Shown in pieces: positions 35,025 through 43,923 of a stretch of 64,000 nt of DNA. The notes under the pieces were generated by a model. That model saw nothing but the letters and a program-made list of their open reading frames with translations, did not search any database and had not been told where the DNA came from. The position numbers and the translations under genes are program-made. Every line of letters starts with the position of its first letter. The stretch's first letter is position 1. This DNA is from CAYYYG01 sp964490875 (lineage in GTDB: Bacteria; Patescibacteriota; Microgenomatia; UBA1406; GWC2-37-13). The DNA lies in NCBI GenBank assembly GCA_964490875.1, contig CAZBEF010000005.1:62001-126000 (forward strand). Direction: 5' to 3'.

Positions 35025-35432
35025 TTATCTTCCTAATGCTTTTTTGACGAGTGAATCGGCGACGGTATTTTTTTCACGAAGAACATGAGTGTATGTTATG
35101 GGAGTTCCAATTTCCTGTTCCAGCCCGCGGACGGTGAATACCTTGCTCTGCAGTTCGCCATTTTTTACTTTATACAGTCCGTTCAACTGTTTGACCATGA
35201 GTTCTGAATCTGCGTAAACAAAAATTTTATCTATTTGATGATTTTTTTTTAACTCTTTTACTTTCTCAAGAGCTTTAATGAGGCCGGTGTATTCAGCTAT
35301 ATTGTTGGTGGCAATGCCAATCGCCTCGCCTTTTTTTTCCTGGAGTGTGTTGTCAAAATAAATTACATATGCATAAGCAGCCTGTCCGGGGTTATTGAGC
35401 GATCCTCCGTCGGTGTAGATTGTAGCATTCAT
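35025..35432 (-). CDS. rnhA: Ribonuclease HI-like protein
   Basis: The 135-residue protein degrades RNA in RNA-DNA hybrids if it follows its family. The four catalytic acids are D8 (YTDGGS), E47 (NNIAEYTGL), D75 (YADSEL) and D126 (NTVADSLV). It matches the short Bacillus/archaeal type with a reduced basic loop. It is the third gene of a unit with a recombinase-like and a PLD gene; an extended -10 box in the 15-bp gap ends 6 nt before the ATG. Confidence 0.9.
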   Translation of the reverse strand: MNATIYTDGGSLNNPGQAAYAYVIYFDNTLQEKKGEAIGIATNNIAEYTGLIKALEKVKELKKNHQIDKIFVYADSELMVKQLNGLYKVKNGELQSKVFTVRGLEQEIGTPITYTHVLREKNTVADSLVKKALGR

Positions 35433-35438
35433 ATGACA

Positions 35439-35444
35439 AGTATA
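35439..35444 (-). promoter_or_regulatory. Extended -10 box of rnhA (leaderless)
   Basis: TATACT with TGA before it lies between the PLD gene stop codon and the rnhA ATG, leaving 6 nt. Confidence 0.45.
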
Positions 35445-35447
35445 TCA

Positions 35448-36581
35448 TTAATCAATAATGCAGCATTCTCCAGTAAGATTCGATTGGAGTGACATTCTAT
35501 AATTTTCTTGTACTCGGGTTAAGAGTGCGATTTCAGTTGTTCCGGCCTTTACACCATTTTGATTAAAGTTATGGGAAGTAAACATCGCCCATGTATTATC
35601 GATGAGGAGTCCTTTTCCATGAATTAATCTTCCTTTTTCTCGTCTGATTATTTCTTGTTCATACTTTCCTTTTCCCTTTCCCTTCATACTTTTCCGCATA
35701 TTACGATATTCTTCCATAGCGCGGTAAGCATACCCTAATTGTCTGGGATCATTCGTATGGAAATTTACCATTATACCTCTTTCAGCGGCTCGAAAAAGGG
35801 CTTCTAAAACAGGGCCTTCCGGTGTAAATTGACTCGATCCGTAAATACTATCTGTTGCAGCATCAATAGCTTGAACTGCGGCGTCTAAAATCACTGAACT
35901 GCCGGGTTTTCCTGCATCAACAAGAATGGTTGAATTGCCTGCAGCAATTATTTTGTCCTCACCGTTTTTTCTTAATTCACCACTGACAATATCGGAAAAC
36001 ACATCAGCCATTGGTGCAACAACGGCAGGATCATTCACGCGGAGCACCCAATCGTGATTCTTGCTAAACCCCGGATCAATAGTGTTTGGTCCCTGAATCC
36101 ATGCTGTCCCGTCAATAATTGCCATTTTTGCATGATTCCTTCCACTAAATGGTACAACTCTCTCTATCCCTTTTGGATCATTCAGCCACCTAACATCTAC
36201 TCCGCTTCTTCGCATGAATTCCGTTTCAGCTTCTAATTCTTCCTTCCAACGTCTATATCGAACGGGATGAAACACTTTGGGTAACGGCAATTCGCGAAAG
36301 ATGAGGTCGGAATAACGATCGCTTGCCCAAATTGCTTGAATTCCAATTTTAGAAGCTCTGTCGCTGAGAGTACGGGTGATACGGTTCACGATCTCAGGAT
36401 CGGGGCTATAAGCCATTGTCAAAAAGTAAGCTCTTTCTTCAGCAGTCGGTAATCGGTTCAAAACATCTTGAACATATTCTTTAGGAGTTTGCAGGTCAAA
36501 AAGATATTCTTGAGGAGGTGCTTTTTCATGAGGCTGTGGTATAGCTCTGACCTGTGGCGGTAAAGTGAGTTCGGCTACCAT
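35448..36581 (-). CDS. Phospholipase D-superfamily protein
   Basis: A 377-residue protein with two HKD motifs: HAKMAIIDGTAWIQGPN near residue 153 and HGKGLLIDNTWAMFTSHN near 322. Each half supplies one catalytic His. No signal peptide or membrane helix is seen, which favours a nuclease or cytoplasmic phosphodiesterase over a cardiolipin synthase, but either is possible. It follows the recombinase-like gene by 32 bp and precedes rnhA by 15 bp. Confidence 0.82.
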   Translation of the reverse strand: MVAELTLPPQVRAIPQPHEKAPPQEYLFDLQTPKEYVQDVLNRLPTAEERAYFLTMAYSPDPEIVNRITRTLSDRASKIGIQAIWASDRYSDLIFRELPLPKVFHPVRYRRWKEELEAETEFMRRSGVDVRWLNDPKGIERVVPFSGRNHAKMAIIDGTAWIQGPNTIDPGFSKNHDWVLRVNDPAVVAPMADVFSDIVSGELRKNGEDKIIAAGNSTILVDAGKPGSSVILDAAVQAIDAATDSIYGSSQFTPEGPVLEALFRAAERGIMVNFHTNDPRQLGYAYRAMEEYRNMRKSMKGKGKGKYEQEIIRREKGRLIHGKGLLIDNTWAMFTSHNFNQNGVKAGTTEIALLTRVQENYRMSLQSNLTGECCIID

Positions 36582-36613
36582 ACGGCATTATTATCCCAGG
36601 CGATACTAGTAAA

Positions 36614-37474
36614 TTAAAGCTGACCGAGTTTTTCTTTTCTTTCGGTTTCTTCCTTAACAAGGTTCAAGAAGCGTTCGGTTGAAGATAAACGTCTGTGGCC
36701 TACAACACGGGCAATGTATTCAAGCGAAGCACCGCGCATAAGCTGGTGTGCAATAAATGTATTTCTCAAGTCGTTAACAGTTGCATTTTCTATCTCAACT
36801 TCGCGGAAACAGCGGTCAATGATCTGTCTGATGTTGCGGATAAGCAGCGGATGACCGTTGCGGGTAATAAATACATGATCGTCATTTAAAGCCGGGCGGA
36901 TCTTAAGATAATCTTCAAGAGCTTTTTTAGCGGCCTTATTCAACGGCACATCGCGTTCGATATTTTTTCCATATGGCCTAATGTGAAGTGTTTCTTCTTT
37001 AATATCAGGAAGTCTCAGTTCGGCAAGTTCGCCTATTTTAATTCCTGTCTGAAGCAGTAATTCAACAAGAGCATAGGTGCGGGCGTCTTCTTTGGCAAGG
37101 TCCCTGAGCGCTCGATATTCGAGTTTACTTAAGATTCTTGCTGGTGTCTGTGCATATTTAGGATGTGAGATATCTAGGGAAGGATTGGTTTCAATAAGCC
37201 CTTGATTTTTAAGATCACGGAAAAATGTCCGGATTGAGTTCAATTTGCGTGAAGCAGATTTTTTTGTATAGTTGTCGGTAATAAGTTTGTTTATGAACGC
37301 TTCGATATCTTCCCGTTTAATCTCACGAATGTCGTTTTTTTCACGAGTTGTAAGAAACCCGATAAATTGCTCTAAGTCTTTCTTATAAGCAACTATGGTG
37401 TGCTGCGATTTATCCTGGCTCTTGAGGTGGCTAATAAAGGCCTCAAGAAGCGAAGGAAGAAAGTATTGATCCAT
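36614..37474 (-). CDS. Tyrosine-recombinase-fold protein lacking catalytic residues
   Basis: The two-domain Xer layout is clear: a SAM-like N-terminal domain (AFISHLKSQDKSQHTIVAYK) and a catalytic-fold domain. Aligned to XerD, the first catalytic Arg is Lys (TGIKIGEL), the His of HxLR is Asn (VNDLRNTF), and the nucleophilic Tyr is Phe (SSTERFLNL). The beta-hairpin Lys, second Arg and GH motif remain. It is therefore probably unable to cleave DNA and may only bind it. I use the ATG at 37474; one at 37495 is also in frame. Confidence 0.82.
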   Translation of the reverse strand: MDQYFLPSLLEAFISHLKSQDKSQHTIVAYKKDLEQFIGFLTTREKNDIREIKREDIEAFINKLITDNYTKKSASRKLNSIRTFFRDLKNQGLIETNPSLDISHPKYAQTPARILSKLEYRALRDLAKEDARTYALVELLLQTGIKIGELAELRLPDIKEETLHIRPYGKNIERDVPLNKAAKKALEDYLKIRPALNDDHVFITRNGHPLLIRNIRQIIDRCFREVEIENATVNDLRNTFIAHQLMRGASLEYIARVVGHRRLSSTERFLNLVKEETERKEKLGQL

Positions 37475-37542
37475 AATAATCCTATAATATAGCATATGAA
37501 GTTACCATATGCAAGGGCAATATACATTATATATAAGATATG

Positions 37543-37570
37543 ATTATAGCCTATTTAGAGCTTAAAGTAA
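37543..37570 (-). promoter_or_regulatory. Candidate promoter of the recombinase-like/PLD/rnhA unit
   Basis: TTACTT (37565-37570) and TATAAT (37543-37548) are 16 bp apart on the minus strand. An inverted repeat CTATTTAG/CTAAATAG (37551-37558 and 37599-37606) straddles the -35 box and could be an operator. Confidence 0.5.
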
Positions 37571-37652
37571 GCGTAATGACATATTTTGAGCTGGAGTGTG
37601 CTAAATAGACCTATATTACAGGTTTTTTTAACCTAATACTCTGTCCTCAGGC

Positions 37653-38489
37653 TCAATTTGAGGCTGCGGAGTATGCTGGTATCTGGGGAGCAACAGAGAA
37701 GTATTTCTCGATTACGCTTAATATTCCGTCTTCTTTTTGAGGAGGAGCAATAAAGTCTGCTATATCTTTAAGCTGTTGAGGTGCGTCTCCCATTGCTATT
37801 TTTACACCGCAGGCGGTAAGCAGTGGATAATCATTATATCCATCACCCGCTCCCACCGTTTCTTCGCTCTTTAGATGCAAAAGTTTTAATAATTCTAATG
37901 TTGTGATATGTTTGCTGGCCCGGCTTGAGGTAATATCAAATCCAAAATAACCTCCATAATGTATTTTAATAGCGTGAATATCTTTAAACATCGAATATAT
38001 TTCTTTTAATAGTTGATCAACGTAAGGTTCCGGGAATTTATTTTTCTTAGCAGAAATAAGAATTTTAGGGATATTAGTAATATCATCGGATGAAATTTTT
38101 TTTACCGGCGTGTCAGGTGCATACAATGGAAGTCTATTACCGTCGGTTGTGTAAACACAGCTTTCGCTTTCCATTGATATATAAATATCTTTTTGCTGAA
38201 AGTACTGAATGATTTTTTTAGCTTCTTCATCGACAATATTTTCTTTCCACAAGATTTTTCCGGAAACGGGATTAATTATATGCGCTCCGCCATACGTTAT
38301 GACAGGTGTTTGCAGTTTTAATATTCTGCACGCATCGTCGATGGCATCGTAGTACGGCCGGCCGGTTGCAATTGAGAATATGTTTCCTGTTGCGATGAAT
38401 TTTTTAATTGCAGCAATAACGGGCGGATTTATGATTCCGTCCTGTGCAATTGTGTTATCAAAGTCGACAATGAGAGCTTTATAGCGCAT
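37653..38489 (-). CDS. Cof-type HAD phosphatase
   Basis: The 278-residue protein has the HAD motifs DFDNT (nucleophile Asp9), ATGRPY, and the Lys/Asp motif GAGDGYNDYPLL, with a C2-type cap between them. Such enzymes remove phosphate from sugar phosphates or nucleotides. It lies 56 bp downstream of purQ in the purine gene row, but a link to purines is not shown. Confidence 0.82.
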   Translation of the reverse strand: MRYKALIVDFDNTIAQDGIINPPVIAAIKKFIATGNIFSIATGRPYYDAIDDACRILKLQTPVITYGGAHIINPVSGKILWKENIVDEEAKKIIQYFQQKDIYISMESESCVYTTDGNRLPLYAPDTPVKKISSDDITNIPKILISAKKNKFPEPYVDQLLKEIYSMFKDIHAIKIHYGGYFGFDITSSRASKHITTLELLKLLHLKSEETVGAGDGYNDYPLLTACGVKIAMGDAPQQLKDIADFIAPPQKEDGILSVIEKYFSVAPQIPAYSAASN

Positions 38490-38501
38490 GAGAAGTAATG
38501 T

Positions 38502-38545
38502 ATCGTTCGATATGAATTTATAAATCTTCGCAATCGAAATTCGTT
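38502..38545. repeat. Degenerate hairpin repeat fragment
   Basis: GTTCGATATGAATTTATAA followed by ATCTTCGC resembles the two ends of the TTCGCTC-bounded family with the core missing. It is weak. Confidence 0.4.
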
Positions 38546-39346
38546 TTATTTTTTAAAATAATTTACGGCATTTTTAAAAATCTGCAGGCCGGGACCTGTT
38601 TTCGGGAGTTGTTTTTTCTGCCGCTTATACTGTTCTTTAAGAAGCGGCCAGTTGGGCAGCTGGGTGAAAAACATGGCGCGTTCGGGATGCGGCATGAGAC
38701 CCAGAATTCTCCCCGATTCGTCAGTAATCCCTGCGATATCTTCTATAGATCCGTTCGGATTGGCTGGCAGATTTTGGTAGGCGCATATTTCTCCTTTTAT
38801 ATATTGGAGTGCAATACATTTTTTCTTTTTCATTTCATCTAATGTTTTTTTCGAGGCATACAGCCGTCCTTCGCCGTGAGCAATGGGAACAGTATAGCGG
38901 GTTTTTTTGGTAAGCCATGGAGAGTTGTTGACCGCTTGAATGTCCACCCATCGATCCATATATCGGGCCGAGATGTTATGCAGAAGTCCGACCTGTCTGC
39001 TTCCATACTGCCATTGTAGTGCCGGCAGAAGTCCAAGATTTACCAGAATTTGAAATCCGTTGCAGATACCGACTATGAGATGATCTTTTTTGGCAAATGT
39101 TTCGAGTTCTGCCCACAGATGTCCGCGAAGGCGGTTTGCATAGGCGTTGCCGGAGCCGGTGTCGTCGCCATATGCGAATCCGCCAGGGAAGGCCATAATT
39201 TGGTACTTTTTGAGAAGCGATTTGTTTTCTATGAGATCATTAATATGAATGATGTCGGCTGTTGCGCCGGCAGTTTCGAAAGCGAATTTGGTTTCTTCTT
39301 CGCAGTTTAGTCCGTATCCGGAAAAGACAAGAGCATGGGGTTTCAT
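38546..39346 (-). CDS. purQ: FGAM synthase, glutamine amidotransferase subunit
   Basis: PurQ releases ammonia from glutamine for PurL in purine step 4. The 266-residue class I glutaminase has the nucleophile Cys in VGICNGFQIL and the His-Glu pair in LMPHPERAMF. It is longer than the 227-residue B. subtilis protein, mainly in the C-terminal half. It follows purL, separated by a 107-bp spacer with repeat R6. Confidence 0.93.
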   Translation of the reverse strand: MKPHALVFSGYGLNCEEETKFAFETAGATADIIHINDLIENKSLLKKYQIMAFPGGFAYGDDTGSGNAYANRLRGHLWAELETFAKKDHLIVGICNGFQILVNLGLLPALQWQYGSRQVGLLHNISARYMDRWVDIQAVNNSPWLTKKTRYTVPIAHGEGRLYASKKTLDEMKKKKCIALQYIKGEICAYQNLPANPNGSIEDIAGITDESGRILGLMPHPERAMFFTQLPNWPLLKEQYKRQKKQLPKTGPGLQIFKNAVNYFKK

Positions 39347-39354
39347 AATTTTTG

Positions 39355-39446
39355 TCGCTCGTAACCGAAAATTTATTCGCGAGTTAACTCCTCGCTAAAG
39401 TCGGCTCGTCAGACAGCAACTCGCTCACAAATTTTGGTTACTCGCT
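39355..39446. repeat. TTCGCTC-bounded hairpin repeat, copy R6
   Basis: Outer arms GTAACC (39361-39366)/GGTTAC (39436-39441) continue into AAAATTT/AAATTTT with one extra G on the left. Inner arms are GCGAGTT (39379-39385)/AACTCGC (39418-39424). It sits between purL and purQ. Confidence 0.85.
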
Positions 39447-39453
39447 CTCATTA

Positions 39454-42426
39454 TTAATAATCCTTAAATCTTTTTTTATATGAATTCAATAATTTTTGAA
39501 TACTAGTTTTTATAATCGGTTTATTGTTTAAACCTTTGACAATAAAGTCCGTTTTTTTTGTGACTTTTCCGATCTGTGCAAATGCAGTTCCTTTGAGTTG
39601 TCTTTCAAATGCGGTTTTATTTTTTGGATTAATAGTTACAAGAATTCTTCCCTGACTTTCGGAAAATAATGCATAGTCATCACGATTTGTTGTTGTCGGA
39701 ATTTTCTGCAGAGAAATATCAATTCCCAACATTCCGGCAATGGCGGTTTTGGCAAGCGCCGTTCCCAATCCTCCCAATCCAACGCTGATTGCTGATGCAA
39801 TTAATTCCTGTTTTGCGCATTTGTAAAATGCTTCGTAAAGTTTTCTGTTCTTTTTTGCGTCAACATTCGGCGAGGTATTTCCGATGAAATTATTTTTTGA
39901 TTTTTCACCCATCATGGCATAATATTCTGAGCCGCCCAGTTCTTCGTGAGTTTCGCCGAGTATATATACTAAATCTCCTGGTAATTTTGTGTCGATCGAA
40001 ATTGCTTTAGTTGTGTCGGTCATAACGCCAAACGAAGAAACCAGAAGCGTCGGCGGAATGGAAATTTTTATTGGATTCCCATTTTCATCAAATCCTTTAA
40101 AGTCGTTGAACATACTGTCTTTTCCAGATATAAATGGTGTTTCGAATTGGGTTGAATAATCATAACAGGCTTGTGCGGTACGCTTAAGTTGCCCAAGACG
40201 TTCCGGTTCGGTTGAGCTGCACCAGCAGAAGTTGTCAAGTAAAGTGAGAGTATTTGGATCTGCACCTGCGGCAACTGCATTGCGGATTGCAGTGTCTATT
40301 GCAGCAGCAGCCATATTATAGGTATCAATATCTCCATAGCGTGGATACAAGCTCTGCGAAATAACGACGCCTTTTTTTGAAGAAAGAACGGGCCGGGTTA
40401 CTGTCGCGTCTGCATTTACGCGCCCTCTCCCTTGCAATGGTTTCAGCACCGATCCAGCCTGAACTTCATGATCGTACTGCATCGATACAAATTCATAGCT
40501 TGCTAAGTTTAACCGCATCAGCATTTCAGAAAGTGTTGCCTCAAGATTGGCTGGTTGTTTAAAATTAGGTTCTTCATGAACAGGTTTTGTGTAGGTTGTT
40601 TTCATCGGCCGAACCGGAAGTCCGTAATGTAAAAAGTCCATTGTTACATCCATTATCTTTTTTCCTTTATATTCAACAACACATCTTCCTGAATCGGTGA
40701 ATTCACCAATTACTGTTGCTTCAACGCCGCGACGTTTCATAAGTGCGGCGAATTCTTTCCATTTATTTTTAGAAACAGCCAGTGTCATTCTCTCCTGTGA
40801 TTCAGAAATCCAGATCTGCCATGGAGCAAGACCGAGATATTTTAATGGTACTGTATCAAGTTTTACTAAAAATCCATTACATTCTTTGGCCATTTCAGCA
40901 ACCGAACAGGAAATTCCGCCGGCGCCATTATCTGTTATGCTGTTGAAAAGGCCGGCTCCGCGAGCTTCTTTGACAACGGCATCGCTCAATTTTTTCTGCG
41001 TAATCGGATCGCCGATCTGCACTGCGGTTGCCGGACTACCGGTATCCATCGCCTCCGACGAAAATGTCGCGCCATGAATACCGTCTAAGCCCACCCGGCC
41101 GCCGATGACCACAATATAATCGTCCGGCTGTGCTTTTTTAACATATGATTTTTTCCCGTTAATTTTTTTAGGAATCAAACCGACAGTTCCCACAAACACC
41201 AATGGCTTTCCTTTATAGCGCGAATCAAAATACATGAATCCCTGCGGCGACGGAATCCCCGACTGGTTGCCGCCGGCATTCACTCCATCAATCACACCGT
41301 CCATGATTCTACGAGGAGAAAGCATTTTTTGCGTTTTATTTGGTCCTTTATAAAGCGGTGAAGTATCGTTCGGATCGGCGAAGCAGTATCCGTACCGGTT
41401 GATGACCGGTTTTGCCGCAAGACCGAAACCGATCGCATCGCGGTTAACTCCAACAATACCGGTAATCGCACCGCCGAACGGATCTAATGCAGACGGGCTG
41501 TTATGCGTTTCAACTTTATCGGTTACCAGATAGTTTTCATCGAATTCGATTGCGCCGGAATTGTCTGTAAATACAGAAACACAGACATCATGTTTTCCTT
41601 TCTTTGCGCGGATTTTATTGGTCGCTGCTTTGATATACGTTTTATAGAGTCCGTCTTTTACTTCATCAATCGGATCGGCGAAGATGGTGTGTTTGCAATG
41701 TTCAGACCACGTTTGAGCAATCGACTCGAGTTCGACATCGGTGGGCATGCGGCCTTCTTTTTTGAAATAGTCGCGGATTGCTTTCATGTATGCAAGATCC
41801 AGAGCAAGCGGGCCGCGGCGGGTTCCATCGGTGTTCTCAATTCCTTTTTTTCCAATGGCTATAAGATCTTCGTCGCTTCCATTTAAATTAACTGTGTCAA
41901 CTTTTGATTGTGTATGAAGAGTTACTTTCGGAATATGAACTCCCATTCCTTTGTCTTTTTTATACTGTGCATATGTCTTGATGGTCGCCCGTTGAATAAG
42001 AGGATTATGGAGTGAGGCAGCAATAGTTGCGGCGTCTTGAGCGGTTATTTTTCCATCAATAAATGTAGTTTGTGAAGTATAAACATTTTCTCCTTCCGAA
42101 AATGTAAGACCGAGAGCATCTTCGATCATTTCGCGAGCCGTGGCAGCAACATTGTCGGTTACTCCCGGATGAAAACCGATTTCAATTGCATATGTAAATT
42201 GCGAAGGGTTGGCCGGTTGAAACTGTGCGTTTTGTGTAACGGGATTTGAAAGTATGGAGGCGATTGTTCCCAGATTTTTTGGGGAAAAGTGTTTGTCGAT
42301 CGTGTAAACATCTACGATAGAAACGGTTATTATGGTGCCTGAGATTTCAAGGTTATTGAATTTTTTTTTGCGAATTTGTGCGCGTGTGTCCGGGACGGTT
42401 GAGGTTATCTCAAGTCTATGCGGCAT
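39454..42426 (-). CDS. purL: FGAM synthase with N-terminal PurS-like region fused to PurL
   Basis: PurL converts FGAR to FGAM with ATP and ammonia. The first 170 residues contain two PurS-like segments (HRLEITSTVPDTRAQ, and YAIEIGFHPGVTDNVAATA with AREMIEDAL). The synthase follows with SIAQTWSEHCKHT, VETHNSPSALDPFGGA and GGRVGLDGIHGATFSSE. There is no glutaminase domain; PurQ is separate. It is therefore intermediate between the three-gene PurS/L/Q and the large single-chain enzyme. I start at MPHRLEI (42426); an ATG 15 bp upstream is possible. Confidence 0.93.
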   Translation of the reverse strand: MPHRLEITSTVPDTRAQIRKKKFNNLEISGTIITVSIVDVYTIDKHFSPKNLGTIASILSNPVTQNAQFQPANPSQFTYAIEIGFHPGVTDNVAATAREMIEDALGLTFSEGENVYTSQTTFIDGKITAQDAATIAASLHNPLIQRATIKTYAQYKKDKGMGVHIPKVTLHTQSKVDTVNLNGSDEDLIAIGKKGIENTDGTRRGPLALDLAYMKAIRDYFKKEGRMPTDVELESIAQTWSEHCKHTIFADPIDEVKDGLYKTYIKAATNKIRAKKGKHDVCVSVFTDNSGAIEFDENYLVTDKVETHNSPSALDPFGGAITGIVGVNRDAIGFGLAAKPVINRYGYCFADPNDTSPLYKGPNKTQKMLSPRRIMDGVIDGVNAGGNQSGIPSPQGFMYFDSRYKGKPLVFVGTVGLIPKKINGKKSYVKKAQPDDYIVVIGGRVGLDGIHGATFSSEAMDTGSPATAVQIGDPITQKKLSDAVVKEARGAGLFNSITDNGAGGISCSVAEMAKECNGFLVKLDTVPLKYLGLAPWQIWISESQERMTLAVSKNKWKEFAALMKRRGVEATVIGEFTDSGRCVVEYKGKKIMDVTMDFLHYGLPVRPMKTTYTKPVHEEPNFKQPANLEATLSEMLMRLNLASYEFVSMQYDHEVQAGSVLKPLQGRGRVNADATVTRPVLSSKKGVVISQSLYPRYGDIDTYNMAAAAIDTAIRNAVAAGADPNTLTLLDNFCWCSSTEPERLGQLKRTAQACYDYSTQFETPFISGKDSMFNDFKGFDENGNPIKISIPPTLLVSSFGVMTDTTKAISIDTKLPGDLVYILGETHEELGGSEYYAMMGEKSKNNFIGNTSPNVDAKKNRKLYEAFYKCAKQELIASAISVGLGGLGTALAKTAIAGMLGIDISLQKIPTTTNRDDYALFSESQGRILVTINPKNKTAFERQLKGTAFAQIGKVTKKTDFIVKGLNNKPIIKTSIQKLLNSYKKRFKDY

Positions 42427-42518
42427 ATGGTATTGTAACAAATATTATGAGAGGTATTTGATGGTGGTGAATTTATTATATTTAGAAAATCTGATAGATT
42501 CTACAAGATTCTTTAAGG

Positions 42519-42600
42519 TTCGCTCGATACGAAAATTTTTTACCGCCTCACCCACTGCTGTGGGGCCCAGGCGATTGTAAAAAATTTTGTATCTTCGCTC
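42519..42600. repeat. TTCGCTC-bounded hairpin repeat, copy R7
   Basis: It is 82 bp long and identical to R4 except A at 42542 and T at 42578, which pair where R4 has a G-C pair. It sits between purD and purL. Confidence 0.9.
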
Positions 42601-42630
42601 ACTAATATTAGAAATATTCTTTTTTTAAGA

Positions 42631-43923
42631 CTAAAATTTTTTAAACACAGGTGGCTTTCTTTTGCCGATGTCGCGGCGGTACTGCATTCCGTTAAACTTT
42701 ATTTTTTCAACAGCTGCATATGCTTTTTTTAGAGAATCATTCAGGTTTTTTCCAATTGCAGTAACACCCAACACTCGCCCTCCGTTTGTCACGAAAGCAT
42801 CATCTACCTTTTTTGTTCCGGCATGAAAGACGACAATATCTTTATCTTTTTGTGCAGTATCTATTCCCTGAATCTCAATTCCTTTTTGTGAAGTGGCCGG
42901 GTAGCCTTTTGAAGCAATTACAATACAACAGGCAGATTGTTTAGACCATTGAATCCGTAAATCTTTTAGTGTTCCATCTATGCATGCTTCAAAAATATCC
43001 AACAAATCTGTTTCAAGAAGCCTCATGTACGACTGAGTTTCCGGGTCGCCGAAGCGGGCGTTGAATTCAAGCACTTTCGGACCATGTTTCGTAACGATAA
43101 TTCCCGGGTATAACACGCCGGCAAATGGAATCTTTTGTTTTTGCAGAGTATTTATGAGAGGTTTTACCACTAATGTTTCAACTTCTTTGAAAAGTTTTTC
43201 ATCTACCCACTGTACCGGCGCGATTGTTCCCATGCCTCCGGTGTTTGGCCCGCGGTCTTTGTCGAAAATCTGTTTGTGATCCTGCGATGTCGGGAAAAGC
43301 ACCGCAGTTTTTCCATCACAAAATGCATGAAAGGAAACCTCCTGTCCTTCTAAAAATTCTTCGATAACAACGGTTGAGCCGGCTTCTCCATGAATTTTAT
43401 CGATCATTATTTCTTTAAGGGCTTGGTCTGCTTCTTGTTTTGTTTGTGCAATGACAACTCCTTTTCCCAATGCCAGTCCGCTTGCTTTGATGACAATAGG
43501 CATCTGTTGTTTCGCCAGATATTGTTGAGCTTTGGTGTAATCGGTGAAGCTTTCGTATCGGGCGGTCGGGATACGAGCGTCTTTCATCAGTTTTTTCGCG
43601 AATGCTTTTGACCATTCGATTTGAGAAGCAGCTTTTGTTGGTCCGAATGCTTTAATTCCTGCCGCAGAAAGATCGTCTACAAGTCCAGCTGCCAGCTGGT
43701 CGTCTGGCGCAACCACAACAAGATCTATAGAATTTTTTTTCGCCAATTCCACTATCTCTGTATTATTTTTAATATTCAGTGCTACATTTTCTCCGATAGT
43801 TTCCGTCCCGCCGTTTCCGGGGGCGATGAATATTTTTTTGACACGATTTGATTGTTTTAATTTCCAAGCTATAGCATGTTCACGGCCGCCGGAGCCGATT
43901 ATGAGAACCGTTTTTTTATCCAT
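42631..43923 (-). CDS. purD: Phosphoribosylamine-glycine ligase
   Basis: PurD joins phosphoribosylamine and glycine (purine step 2). The 430-residue ATP-grasp enzyme shows GSGGREHAIAWKL at the start, IPTARYESF, IKASGLALGKGV, EEFLEGQEVSFHAF, GPNTGGMGTIAP and NARFGDPETQ. It is full length. Its start overlaps purN by 8 bp, so the two are translationally coupled. Confidence 0.95.
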   Translation of the reverse strand: MDKKTVLIIGSGGREHAIAWKLKQSNRVKKIFIAPGNGGTETIGENVALNIKNNTEIVELAKKNSIDLVVVAPDDQLAAGLVDDLSAAGIKAFGPTKAASQIEWSKAFAKKLMKDARIPTARYESFTDYTKAQQYLAKQQMPIVIKASGLALGKGVVIAQTKQEADQALKEIMIDKIHGEAGSTVVIEEFLEGQEVSFHAFCDGKTAVLFPTSQDHKQIFDKDRGPNTGGMGTIAPVQWVDEKLFKEVETLVVKPLINTLQKQKIPFAGVLYPGIIVTKHGPKVLEFNARFGDPETQSYMRLLETDLLDIFEACIDGTLKDLRIQWSKQSACCIVIASKGYPATSQKGIEIQGIDTAQKDKDIVVFHAGTKKVDDAFVTNGGRVLGVTAIGKNLNDSLKKAYAAVEKIKFNGMQYRRDIGKRKPPVFKKF

